Of a stretch of DNA of 57,051 nucleotides, positions 50,969 through 57,051 are shown in pieces. The stretch spans positions 1-57,051 of the forward strand of contig JAJXTH010000012.1 of assembly GCA_021783995.1 (NCBI GenBank). Reading direction: 5' to 3'. Origin of the DNA: Pseudomonadota bacterium (GTDB taxonomy: Bacteria > Pseudomonadota > Gammaproteobacteria > Burkholderiales > Gallionellaceae). The notes under the pieces were generated by a model, which was not told the DNA's origin, did no database searches, and saw only the letters and a list, made by a program, of their open reading frames with translations. The stretch's first letter is position 1; each line of letters begins with the position of its first letter. A program made the position numbers and the translations under genes.

Positions 50969-52324
50969 TTAGAACTTGCCTGAGTCGAAAGCATGCTCCA
51001 GTGTGGATAGGTCGGTTCCAAGATTTGCAACGCGAGTTCTGATTTGTGTCTCATACTCATCGCTCATAGGAGTCGCAAGGCACATGTATCGAGCCGTTGC
51101 CACATCCTCGAATCGCTGTTTCCGGACGCGAACCTTCTCTTGGACTTTAACTCGTTTCTGGAGCATGTCGGTGTATAGCACCTTGGCCCGCAGCCGCTCA
51201 AAAGTGTAGCCCCGCCCATTGCGATAAACCTCCCTGACCTTAGCATTGAAGCTCTCGGTGAAGGCGTTTGTTACTCGCTGGTCATCGAAATAATTGAGAA
51301 TGTACGGCTTCCAGTTTCGGAAAGCGGTCTTCACGGCTCGGAATGGCTTGGAAAGCTCCTTCGGAATCGTGCTCTCCCAATGCAGATATTCGCCCCATGC
51401 TTCTTCAGGCGTCTCGACTTCATAGATGAAATACAGGCGCTCTTTGAGATCGTAGGCAGTGGCCAGCAAGGGGAAATTGTTAAGCCAGCCAGTCACAGTC
51501 AGATATTGCTCATCAGTCAGGTCGTCTCGACGTTTTTCAAATAGTTTGTGCGCTCGCTTGAGACCAAGGCCGGCACCGTTATTACTCTCCTTGGCAATCT
51601 TTCTCCGAACGATATCGAAAGCGGCGTTGGCTTTGCTCACGACATGAAACTTATCTACGACGATCTTGGTGTTTGGAAGAACCTCTTGTACGGCTCGGCG
51701 ATACCCAGACCACATATCAATGGCGCAATGGGTAATTCTCTCCTTGTCTGGCAGAGTGTTGAGAAAAGTAACGACAGAGGATGTGTAGCGATCAGGCAGC
51801 ATGTCTATCAGGGAGCGACCATGCAGATTGGTGAAGATGGCACGAAAACGCTTCAACTTGATTTCGTCTATACCCAGCCAGATGGGTGTTTCGCGCTTGT
51901 ACTGCTTTTCCAACTCGGCGACATATTCATCGAATACATTGCGAACTGTTTTCTCGTCAACCTTCACCTGCTTTGCAATTTCAGCATAGGTGTATTCGAG
52001 GGCTTGACGGCCAACCCATTTCGCCAGCCGCAAAGTCATCTCGCGTCCAGCATCCACTTCCGGCACTGCTGCGGTGAAAGTCTTATTGCAAGAGCGGCAC
52101 TTCAGGCGAGGTACATCCAGGTGAATTGCAACCGCCTTGCCATGAGATGGGATGTCGCGGATTACAAGGGTTCGCCAAGCGTGGCTGACGATATTGTTGG
52201 AACTGTCACAGTTCGGACAGCACCGGACGATTTCTATTGGTGATGCCTTGATGTGGTATTCATCGTTCGTTTCCTTGAAATCCAGCACGGTCAGGCCCGG
52301 CAGATTCAGGATATTTACTGGCAT
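50969..52324 (-). CDS. ISL3-family transposase
   Basis: A 451-residue transposase. The N-terminal zinc-binding module has CCPNCDSSNN and CRSCNKTF, followed by a helix-turn-helix (YTYAEIAKQVKVDEKTVRNVF) and the DDE_Tnp_ISL3 domain with WLGIDEIKLK, HCAIDMWSGYRRAV and VTNAFTESFNAKVRE supplying the acidic residues. Full length and uninterrupted, so probably active. It ends 40 bp inside the left terminal repeat. Confidence 0.95.
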   Translation of the reverse strand: MPVNILNLPGLTVLDFKETNDEYHIKASPIEIVRCCPNCDSSNNIVSHAWRTLVIRDIPSHGKAVAIHLDVPRLKCRSCNKTFTAAVPEVDAGREMTLRLAKWVGRQALEYTYAEIAKQVKVDEKTVRNVFDEYVAELEKQYKRETPIWLGIDEIKLKRFRAIFTNLHGRSLIDMLPDRYTSSVVTFLNTLPDKERITHCAIDMWSGYRRAVQEVLPNTKIVVDKFHVVSKANAAFDIVRRKIAKESNNGAGLGLKRAHKLFEKRRDDLTDEQYLTVTGWLNNFPLLATAYDLKERLYFIYEVETPEEAWGEYLHWESTIPKELSKPFRAVKTAFRNWKPYILNYFDDQRVTNAFTESFNAKVREVYRNGRGYTFERLRAKVLYTDMLQKRVKVQEKVRVRKQRFEDVATARYMCLATPMSDEYETQIRTRVANLGTDLSTLEHAFDSGKF

Positions 52325-52345
52325 CGAGCGTATTCCAGAAAGTAA

Positions 52346-52373
52346 CCCCCCGGCATCAATGATGCACGGGGGG
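52346..52373 (-). terminator. Hairpin between higA and the transposase gene
   Basis: CCCCCC and GGGGGG enclose an inner GCATC-AAT-GATGC stem: a very stable nested hairpin. On the minus strand it lies 31 bp after the higA stop and is followed by GGGGGGTTACTTTC, so it probably ends higBA transcription and insulates the transposase gene. Confidence 0.65.
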
Positions 52374-52403
52374 ATTGTTTATCGAAGCCTTCAAGAACAA
52401 GGT

Positions 52404-52688
52404 TCAAACACTAGCATGCAGTTTTACGCCTAATGCATGCGTAACTTTCAAAATAGTGTCAAAGCTTGGAACTCGCTCCCCAGAAAGGGACTTGTACAGG
52501 CTCTCGCGAGAAAGCCCTGATTTCTCGGCGACTTGAGCCATGCCTTGAGCGCGAGCAATATCTCCGAGAGCCTTGGCAATGAATGTTGCGTCACCATCAG
52601 ATTCTTCGATGCAAGCATCCAGATACATCGCCATTTCTTCCGGCGTGCGAAGATGTTCCGCCACGTCGTAACGTGTTGTTGTGATCAT
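52404..52688 (-). CDS. higA: HigA-like antitoxin (addiction module antidote, XRE family)
   Basis: A 94-residue antidote of the COG3636 type: an N-terminal toxin-binding part (TRYDVAEHLRTPEEMAMYLD) and a helix-turn-helix (MAQVAEKSGLSRESLYKSLS) ending in TILKVTHALGVKLHA. ATG 52688 overlaps the toxin stop and has GGAGAT ahead of it. Toxin-first order, as in other hig loci. Passenger of the ISL3 element. Confidence 0.9.
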   Translation of the reverse strand: MITTTRYDVAEHLRTPEEMAMYLDACIEESDGDATFIAKALGDIARAQGMAQVAEKSGLSRESLYKSLSGERVPSFDTILKVTHALGVKLHASV

Positions 52689-52990
52689 TTTTCGATCTCC
52701 TTTAACTTTGAGGCCAAATCCAGCGCCGTTTTAATATCTGCTGATTGAGATTGCTTATCGCCACCTGCAAGAAGGATAATTAACACTTCGCCGCGTTTGG
52801 CGTAATAGACTCGATAACCGGGCCCATAGTCGATGCGCATTTCAGAAACACCAGCACCAATTGGTTTTACATCACCTGCATTGCCAGCCCTGAGTCTTTC
52901 AACTCTGGCCAGGATTCGCATCCGCGCTCGCATGTCGCGAAGCCCGTCAATCCAGTTGGCATATTTCTCTGTTTTGCGAATTTCGACCAT
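52685..52990 (-). CDS. higB: HigB/RelE-superfamily toxin (addiction module killer protein)
   Basis: A 101-residue toxin of the RelE/ParE superfamily (COG3657 type): MVEIRKTEKYANWIDGLRDM, ARILARVERLRAGNAGDVK and SEMRIDYGPGYRVYYAKRG are characteristic. Members cleave mRNA on ribosomes or poison gyrase; which applies here is unknown. The frame opens upstream to 53032, but a consensus promoter sits inside that stretch and the family begins at MVEIRKT, so ATG 52990 is chosen; the transcript may be nearly leaderless. Confidence 0.88.
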   Translation of the reverse strand: MVEIRKTEKYANWIDGLRDMRARMRILARVERLRAGNAGDVKPIGAGVSEMRIDYGPGYRVYYAKRGEVLIILLAGGDKQSQSADIKTALDLASKLKEIEK

Positions 52991-52995
52991 GGACA

Positions 52996-53023
52996 ATTGT
53001 AGCCTACTGGCTACGCCTGTCAA
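52996..53023 (-). promoter_or_regulatory. higBA promoter with a palindromic operator in its spacer
   Basis: On the minus strand TTGACA (53023-53018), 16 bp, TACAAT (53001-52996): near-consensus sigma70. The perfect palindrome GTAGCC-TACT-GGCTAC at 52999-53014 fills the spacer and overlaps the -10 box. HigA is expected to bind it and repress. The predicted transcription start is within a few bases of the toxin ATG. Confidence 0.8.
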
Positions 53024-53032
53024 GTTCTTCAT

Positions 53033-53357
53033 ATAGTTCCTATATTGATATGCGGAATACCCATGCAGGTATTTATTTCCCGCAAGGGTTGATGAATGAC
53101 GCGATTCATTGCGCCTGTTTGAAATGCCATTTACGCATGGCGACGATCTTCCTCACGAAGAGGAGAAATCTTGAGCAATAAAAATGCTCGCGATTCCGCT
53201 CAACAAGCGCAATCGTGAACGTTCTATGGGCGTATTGATGGATTTGGTCTTGCAGATGCCCGGAGGCTGGTTGGAATGCTCTGTGTCTTTTACGCCCGAA
53301 GCGGCAGGCACTGGTGATTATAGCTACCCAGAAAGTTCGGTCAAGCTGGCGTCATAC
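53033..53357. other. Right-hand non-coding part of the ISL3 element
   Basis: Between higB and the internal repeat no gene is convincing. A frame at 53184-53384 (+) codes for 66 residues but has no good ribosome site and I do not recognise it; it also runs through the internal inverted repeat. The segment may be flanking DNA captured from an earlier host site. Confidence 0.4.
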
Positions 53358-53376
53358 ATCCACCCGATAATCCGGA
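53358..53376. repeat. Internal inverted copy of the ISL3 terminal repeat
   Basis: ATCCACCCGATAATCCGGA here is the exact reverse complement of 50934-50952 inside the left end. The outermost five bases differ (GTCTG instead of TACCC), so this copy is probably a former, now disabled right end. Confidence 0.8.
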
Positions 53377-53461
53377 GTCTGTAATTGCTGTCAGTTCAGA
53401 TGGAATGCGCCTCATCCACCGTTTAATCCGGATACCCAAGATTATTCTTGAGTTTTTGGTA

Positions 53462-53485
53462 GATGTCTACAATTTTTTTCGATCG
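53462..53485 (+). promoter_or_regulatory. Conserved A/T-tract element before the PEP-CTERM gene
   Basis: GTCTACAATTTTTTTCGAT (53466-53484) resembles, in the same sense, the reverse complement of the motif found at 50792-50810 and 54333-54351 (GGTGTAAAATTTTTYGACA). PEP-CTERM genes are reported to share conserved upstream elements; assigning this one to that class is inference. Confidence 0.4.
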
Positions 53486-53501
53486 TGATCAAGGGGAGAT
53501 G

Positions 53502-54281
53502 ATGAAGAAGCGGTGGATGGCGGGCGGCCTGGTGGCTGCGAGTATTTTCGGAATGAGTACGGCGCAGGCGAGCCTGGTTTCGGTGGGGACGGGACTAGTT
53601 TACGACAACGTGGCGAACGTGACCTGGAGTTCGGATGCGAATCTGTTCGGCACCATGGCTGGAAACATGGGTTACATGAACCTGGTGAATTCGATCATTG
53701 CTGCGGTGCCTACCGTGCACGATACACCTAACAGTTTAGATACCCCACCCAATACCGGCAATTACAACCTGAGTTCGGGCGATTTCAATTCGGCCAGCAG
53801 TGGTTGGATGGACTGGTGGGGCGGCCTGGGTTTTGTCGGCTATTTGAACACGTTGAATAATGGTGCCGGTTATTTGAACCACAAAACCTGGGAACTGCCG
53901 ACGACCTATACTCAGACCTGTACTGGCTATTGCGCCAACAGCATGCTGGGGGAACTGTTCTACACGGGCCTGGGCGGGACGGCTGGACAATCCATCACCA
54001 CCTTCCATAACTCCAGCTATAATCTGTTCACGAACGTGCAGAATGACTGGTACTGGTCCGGGGAGTACACGTCCAATCCCGGCGGCGCGTGGCTCTTCAT
54101 TCCCGCCTACGGCCTCCAGGACGTGGCCTACAAGTTCAGCAACTACCCCTACTTGTGGGCCGTGCTTCCCGGCAATGCCACCGCTGTGCCCGGGAGTGGC
54201 AGCACAGTACCGGAGCCAGCTACTCTGACGTTGATAGGCTTGGGTCTTGCCGGATTGGGCGCGATGCGGCGGCGTGGGTGA
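53502..54281 (+). CDS. PEP-CTERM sorting-domain protein (DUF1566/Lcl-like, lectin-fold)
   Basis: A 259-residue secreted protein. Signal peptide residues 1-22 (cleaved near TAQAS), a middle domain with VYDNVANVTWSSDANL, KTWELPTTY and WYWSGEYTSNPGGAWLF, which is the pattern of DUF1566/Lcl domains, and a C-terminal PEP-CTERM signal (VPEPATLTLIGLGLAGLGAM then RRR). It should be processed by an exosortase, which is not in this window, and end up at the surface or in exopolysaccharide. ATG 53502 follows GGGGAG at good spacing. The ISL3 element sits 64 bp upstream and has displaced its upstream region. Confidence 0.9.
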   Translation: MKKRWMAGGLVAASIFGMSTAQASLVSVGTGLVYDNVANVTWSSDANLFGTMAGNMGYMNLVNSIIAAVPTVHDTPNSLDTPPNTGNYNLSSGDFNSASSGWMDWWGGLGFVGYLNTLNNGAGYLNHKTWELPTTYTQTCTGYCANSMLGELFYTGLGGTAGQSITTFHNSSYNLFTNVQNDWYWSGEYTSNPGGAWLFIPAYGLQDVAYKFSNYPYLWAVLPGNATAVPGSGSTVPEPATLTLIGLGLAGLGAMRRRG

Positions 54282-54309
54282 TGGGGTCATTCGGGTGATT
54301 TGATCCGGT

Positions 54310-54329
54310 GCAGGGGGCTGGCCCCCTGC
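54310..54329 (+). terminator. Stable hairpin after the PEP-CTERM gene
   Basis: GCAGGGGGC-TG-GCCCCCTGC forms a very stable stem 28 bp after the stop. No T tract follows, so it may act as an mRNA 3' stabiliser or partial terminator. Confidence 0.5.
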
Positions 54330-54332
54330 GCT

Positions 54333-54351
54333 TGTCGAAAAATTTTACACC
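54333..54351. repeat. Second copy of the TGTCRAAAAATTTTACACC motif
   Basis: TGTCGAAAAATTTTACACC, identical to 50792-50810 except for one A/G position, lies 6 bp before the Avd-like start codon. Confidence 0.7.
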
Positions 54352-54357
54352 GGACTC

Positions 54358-54411
54358 ATGGCGCGTTACGAGCATTTGCCGATCTACAAGGCGGCGCTGG
54401 ATGCGGCGGTG
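54358..54411 (+). pseudogene. N-terminal fragment of a DGR accessory protein (Avd-like)
   Basis: MARYEHLPIYKAALDAAV at the start of this frame matches the N-terminus of Avd four-helix-bundle proteins, the accessory partner of diversity-generating-retroelement reverse transcriptases. After 18 codons the sequence leaves the family and reads low-complexity GC-rich residues to a stop at 54651. No reverse transcriptase gene is in the window. I read this as the remains of a DGR. Confidence 0.5.
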
Positions 54412-54595
54412 CAAGGGGGCCTGAATTCCGCTACATCGTGCGGCGGGAGCGTGCCGAGAACACCATTGTGCGCCCGTTCCGCCCGGGGTTCCGGGCATGA
54501 TGATACAGGGCGGGATACCCGCGAGGGATTCCCAACCGGTGCGGCTGCCACTGCGGAACAGATGCCGGCAGCCGAAAGTGGACGGGTCAGATACG
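54412..54595. other. GC-rich junk between the Avd fragment and the lectin-like tail
   Basis: No intact gene. Several short frames exist; one ends in RPFRPGFRA at 54500, which I cannot assign. The segment looks like joined deletion endpoints. Confidence 0.35.
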
Positions 54596-54656
54596 GTCCG
54601 TGGTCTGGTCCGGTACGGAGTACACGGCTAATCCCAACAACGCGTGTGTAAGAATT
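54596..54656 (+). pseudogene. Tail fragment of a second DUF1566/lectin-fold protein
   Basis: TGGTCTGG then, after a 4-base shift, TEYTANPNNACVRIF and a TAA. This parallels WYWSGEYTSNPGGAWLFI in the PEP-CTERM protein 550 bp upstream. The GG(T)CCGG duplication next to WSG breaks the frame. It is a relic of a homologous gene. Confidence 0.5.
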
Positions 54657-54666
54657 TTTATGTAAG

Positions 54667-54717
54667 CGGTCATTTGGCAGGAAACTGCCGTACCTTAGCA
54701 ATGAGAGGAAATGACCG
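54667..54717. repeat. Nested inverted repeats with a GAAA tetraloop
   Basis: An outer pair CGGTCATTT (54667-54675) / AAATGACCG (54709-54717) encloses an inner hairpin GGCAG-GAAA-CTGCC (54676-54689). A GC-rich hairpin with a GAAA-type loop just downstream of a lectin-like gene end is what DGR target sites carry; a simple cruciform is the alternative. Confidence 0.55.
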
Positions 54718-54750
54718 GACCCAAAGTTGGCAGTATTTCCGATATGCAAG

Positions 54751-54780
54751 GGCAGAGCGCGACTTGCGCCGTGCTCTGCC
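54751..54780. terminator. Hairpin downstream of ompW, possibly bidirectional
   Basis: GGCAGAGC pairs with GCTCTGCC across a 14-base loop, 29 bp beyond the ompW stop. T-rich sequence follows on the plus side; the minus side has only a weak T run. Confidence 0.55.
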
Positions 54781-54808
54781 TTTCCTCTCTTGTTGTGTTT
54801 TCCTGCTG

Positions 54809-55408
54809 TCAGAATTTCCAGCCTATGCCCATGCCGATCAAAAGCGGATCCAGTGTCAGCCTGCCAACAGTGGCGCCGCTTGCCGCTGACGAGATCGTGG
54901 TCTTCATGTAAACCTTCTTGATGTCGACGTTGAAGACCATGTTGGTTGAAAATGGGATATCGAAGCCTGCCTGCAATGCGCCGCCCGTGCTGCTGTTGCT
55001 GGAGTTCAGCGCTCCGCCGGCCAGGCTTACGCTGGAAAAGTTCGTATAGTTGATGCCAGCGCCCACATAGGGCCTGAAGGAAGGGCTGTCAGGCATGAAG
55101 TGATATTGGAGCGTCAAGGTCGGGGGCAAGGCCTTCAATGATCCGACATTGGGATTGACGGTAATTTTCTGAGGATATGTGAGAACCAGTTCCGTTGCGA
55201 TGTTCTTGGTGAAGAAATAGCTGAGATCTACTTCTGGTATGGTCTTGTTTGCAGCGTTAACGCCGGCAAGCGCTGGCGTGTCGACACTGTTGTGAAAATC
55301 GATATCGACTGCCCTGACCCTGACGAGCATGTCGCCGGAGTCGGCATGCGCGCTTGATGCCAAGAACAATGCGCTGGTCAGCGCCCCAACGGCCGTAAGC
55401 TTCTTCAT
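54809..55408 (-). CDS. ompW: Outer membrane protein OmpW
   Basis: A 199-residue eight-stranded beta-barrel of the OmpW family, which forms a narrow hydrophobic channel. Signal peptide residues 1-22 (SSAHADSG cleavage), then VRVRAVDIDFHNS, PEVDLSYFFTKNIATELVLT, PPTLTLQYHF, RPYVGAGINYTNF and the C-terminal LLIGMGIGWKF ending in F, as needed for BAM recognition. Full length. Preceded by an FNR box, in line with the known anaerobic control of ompW elsewhere. Confidence 0.93.
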   Translation of the reverse strand: MKKLTAVGALTSALFLASSAHADSGDMLVRVRAVDIDFHNSVDTPALAGVNAANKTIPEVDLSYFFTKNIATELVLTYPQKITVNPNVGSLKALPPTLTLQYHFMPDSPSFRPYVGAGINYTNFSSVSLAGGALNSSNSSTGGALQAGFDIPFSTNMVFNVDIKKVYMKTTISSAASGATVGRLTLDPLLIGMGIGWKF

Positions 55409-55448
55409 AGTTTCTCCCTGTATGGTTGTTTTGGTACTGCAGTTGTGG

Positions 55449-55490
55449 AATATAGCAATGCTTTGATATTCCGGATTTGATCTGCATCAA
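55449..55490 (-). promoter_or_regulatory. FNR/ANR-activated ompW promoter
   Basis: TTGATCTGCATCAA at 55477-55490 is a perfect FNR consensus (TTGAT-N4-ATCAA). On the minus strand a -10 TATATT lies at 55454-55449; with a start near 55442 the box is centred at about -41.5, the classical class II activator position. Confidence 0.85.
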
Positions 55491-55574
55491 ATGCTCTGGA
55501 TCAGTTTGTGAATTTCATCGGTTGATAGCATGCCATGCAGAAGTTATGCTAAACCCTCTTGTCGAGGGGCAGTG

Positions 55575-56819
55575 ATGGGTAATATGACGGATGTTCGAGC
55601 AGAAGAGACCGAACGCAAACTGAGTCGAATGAAGTGGGCGGCCACGGGGCTGCTTGTGTTGGCGGCGGGCCTTTATGTTGTCGGGAAACTGATGGTGTGG
55701 GATTATCTTTCGGCCTTTTCGGGGGCTGCCATGATAGGCGCGCTGGCGGACTGGTTCGCGGTAGTGGCGCTTTTCCGTCACCCGTTGGGCATGCCGATTC
55801 CCCACACCGCTATCGTCACGAGGAACAAGCGGAGCGTCGCAAACGGCCTGGCGGATTTCGTGGTGTTGCAATTCCTGAGCGCGGAAGCCATAGAGGAAAA
55901 ATTCGGACACTTTGACGCGGCAGCGCATCTTGCAGATTGGCTGCCGAAGAACAGGAAAAAGGTGGCCGGCTATCTCGGCATCGCGATGGGGCATGGTGTG
56001 AAGGCGATGGACGACAGGCGCATACACGACTTCATTGCAGAGGCGGCCAGAAAGAGGCTTCAGGAAATCGATCTTTCAGGATTCGTCGCAGGCGGCCTCG
56101 AATTGCTCACACAAGACAGGCGACACAGAAAAATTCTTTACAGCGGGTTGAACCGTTTTGCGGATTATCTGGAGGATCCGGAGAATGCGGAAAGAGTGGC
56201 TGCGTTCATCAAAGGGTGGAGCGAAAATGCATTCGTGCAGAGCATGATAGAGCCCTTTGTGCCAGCGATACGGTCGGCCGTCGTAAACAGGCTGCGTGCG
56301 GCCGCCGAAGATCAGGGTGGTCGGCTTTATGCGGAATTCGATGCGCTGGTGGATGCCTACATATCCAGACTTCAGGATGATCCATCGCTCAAAGAGAGCC
56401 TGTCGCAAAAGAAGGAATCGCTGCTTTATCATCCCGAGTTTGCAAGGCAGGTCGAGTCGCTTTGGAATCAATTCAGGGACTGGGTGGTCCTTGACTTGTC
56501 TCATCCAGACTCCGCGATCTCTGAACGCATGGTGAAGATGGTGATCGAGATCGAAGATCATCTCGCAGAAAACGAGGAATTCCGTTCATGGGTCAACGGA
56601 CAGATAAGGGAAACGCTTGCCAGGCTGGTAAATGCCAACAAGGGCCAGTTGGGTGATCTGATACGCGAGCAGCTCGTCAAATGGGACGATCGCTACATGG
56701 TCGAAAAGCTTGAGCTTTATCTCGGGCGTGACCTTCAGTACATACGCATCAACGGAACGCTGGTCGGCGGCCTTTTCGGTCTTCTGATCTACGGATTAAC
56801 AAAGCTGGTGGAGGGATAG
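55575..56819 (+). CDS. DUF445 family membrane protein
   Basis: A 414-residue protein of the DUF445 family (YjiN/YheB type), function unknown. Two N-terminal transmembrane helices (about residues 22-40 and 45-65, ending ALADWFAVVALFRHPLG) precede a long helical, mostly cytosolic or periplasmic domain, and another hydrophobic segment closes the protein (TLVGGLFGLLIYGLTKLV). The family signature IPHTAIVTRNKRSVANGLADFV is clear. ATG 55575 follows GGGG; an ATG at 55584 is possible. Single gene, divergent from ompW. Confidence 0.9.
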   Translation: MGNMTDVRAEETERKLSRMKWAATGLLVLAAGLYVVGKLMVWDYLSAFSGAAMIGALADWFAVVALFRHPLGMPIPHTAIVTRNKRSVANGLADFVVLQFLSAEAIEEKFGHFDAAAHLADWLPKNRKKVAGYLGIAMGHGVKAMDDRRIHDFIAEAARKRLQEIDLSGFVAGGLELLTQDRRHRKILYSGLNRFADYLEDPENAERVAAFIKGWSENAFVQSMIEPFVPAIRSAVVNRLRAAAEDQGGRLYAEFDALVDAYISRLQDDPSLKESLSQKKESLLYHPEFARQVESLWNQFRDWVVLDLSHPDSAISERMVKMVIEIEDHLAENEEFRSWVNGQIRETLARLVNANKGQLGDLIREQLVKWDDRYMVEKLELYLGRDLQYIRINGTLVGGLFGLLIYGLTKLVEG

Positions 56820-56863
56820 TTTTTGCCGGTGGCATGTGGGCGTAACGCAGATTTGCCGTCTTT

Positions 56864-57007
56864 CTACACCCGACCTGATGGATATTCAAGCACGGGCTCT
56901 TGAAGAGAGCTTGCCATATCAGACCACTGCTGTCCAAAATAGCCGAATCCGAATGAATTCCCCCTTGATCTGATGCGGGTTCTGGACGGGTTGTTGTGGT
57001 TTTCCAA
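56864..57007 (-). CDS. Possible small protein (47 residues, TTG start)
   Basis: A TTG at 57007 stands 7 bp after a perfect AGGAGG (57020-57015 on the minus strand) and opens 47 codons to a TAG at 56864-56866. The product begins with ENHNNPSRTRIRSRGNSF, rich in Asn, Arg and Ser, with aromatic GFGYFGQQW. I do not recognise it. The strong ribosome site is the main support. Confidence 0.35.
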   Translation of the reverse strand: MENHNNPSRTRIRSRGNSFGFGYFGQQWSDMASSLQEPVLEYPSGRV

Positions 57008-57051
57008 GATCGTGCCTCCTTGTGCTGTCCAAGATCAAGCGAAGGCCAGGC

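Larger units (their letters stand above)
50921..53445. mobile_element. Complete ISL3-family element with 8-bp target duplication and passenger higBA
   Basis: The element proper spans 50929-53437 (2509 bp). The left end reads GGGTATCCGGATTATCGGG inward; the right end, read inward on the minus strand, is GGGTATCCGGATTAAACGG. The flanking octamers AAGATTAT at 50921-50928 and 53438-53445 are identical, an 8-bp duplication as expected for ISL3. Inside, all on the minus strand, are a full transposase gene and a higB-higA pair. A 19-bp exact copy of the left repeat in inverted orientation also lies internally at 53358-53376. The whole unit therefore moved together with its passenger genes, and the perfect TSD indicates a recent insertion. 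Confidence 0.93.

Noticed and set aside
54034-54660. PEP-CTERM 3' part and the 54596-54656 tail as a true DGR template/variable repeat pair
   Set aside because: The alignment is short, contains an indel, and several differences are not at adenines, so homologous gene copies explain it at least as well.

Overview
The window reads as a chromosomal segment of a betaproteobacterium, plausibly of the Nitrosomonadales/Gallionella-like type. This is inferred from gene order, the meso-DAP type MurE, a PEP-CTERM protein, and the mraZ-to-ftsZ and rpsU-yqeY-dnaG-rpoD arrangements; no rRNA or other taxonomic marker is present.

Layout. 1-2540 is a worn accessory stretch: the end of an IS5-family element, remains of an outer-membrane-like gene, an intact soluble PAS-PAS chemoreceptor, and a fragment of an EAL-domain gene broken by a stop codon. 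2551-20313 is a complete division and cell-wall (dcw) cluster, mraZ-rsmH-ftsL-ftsI-murE-murF-mraY-murD-ftsW-murG-murC-murB-ddl-ftsQ-ftsA-ftsZ. It starts from a near-consensus sigma70 promoter overlapped by four MraZ-type repeats, and almost every junction from mraZ to ftsQ overlaps. Facing it are anmK and an M23 endopeptidase (murein recycling and hydrolysis), then tyrS. 24093-28662 is the macromolecular synthesis operon rpsU-yqeY-dnaG-rpoD, followed by a CAT-anticodon tRNA and a terminator.

28790-37830 is a defence/persistence island: an AT-rich hipBA pair, a scar of broken mobile-gene fragments, and a complete four-gene type I Wadjet system (jetA-jetB-jetC-jetD). 37827-48119 holds chromosomal metabolism: a small zinc-ribbon membrane protein, a DHA2 exporter, an xdhC / iorA-like / iorB-like / mocA-like molybdenum hydroxylase cassette, dacB and bioA, and a nitronate-monooxygenase-like flavoprotein. 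groES-groEL follow behind a textbook sigma32 promoter, then a terminator and tRNA-Phe.

50401-54808 is a mobile-element landing zone. It has an IS3 fragment, then a complete ISL3-family element (50929-53437) with matching ends and a perfect 8-bp target duplication, carrying a higBA toxin-antitoxin pair as passenger. The element sits just upstream of a PEP-CTERM protein gene. Behind that gene lie fragments that look like an eroded diversity-generating retroelement: an Avd start, a lectin-like tail and a GAAA-loop hairpin. The window closes with an ompW gene behind a perfect FNR box, a DUF445 membrane protein and a possible small ORF.

Most notable: (1) tandem heptanucleotide arrays inserted in frame in murF, murB (three times), ddl and ftsQ; (2) the ISL3 unit with TSD, passenger higBA and a second internal inverted-repeat copy; (3) the hipBA/Wadjet island with a JetD that seems to read through into flanking DNA; (4) the eroded DGR-like remains; (5) clear regulatory sites for mraZ, groES, ompW, higBA and possibly hipBA.
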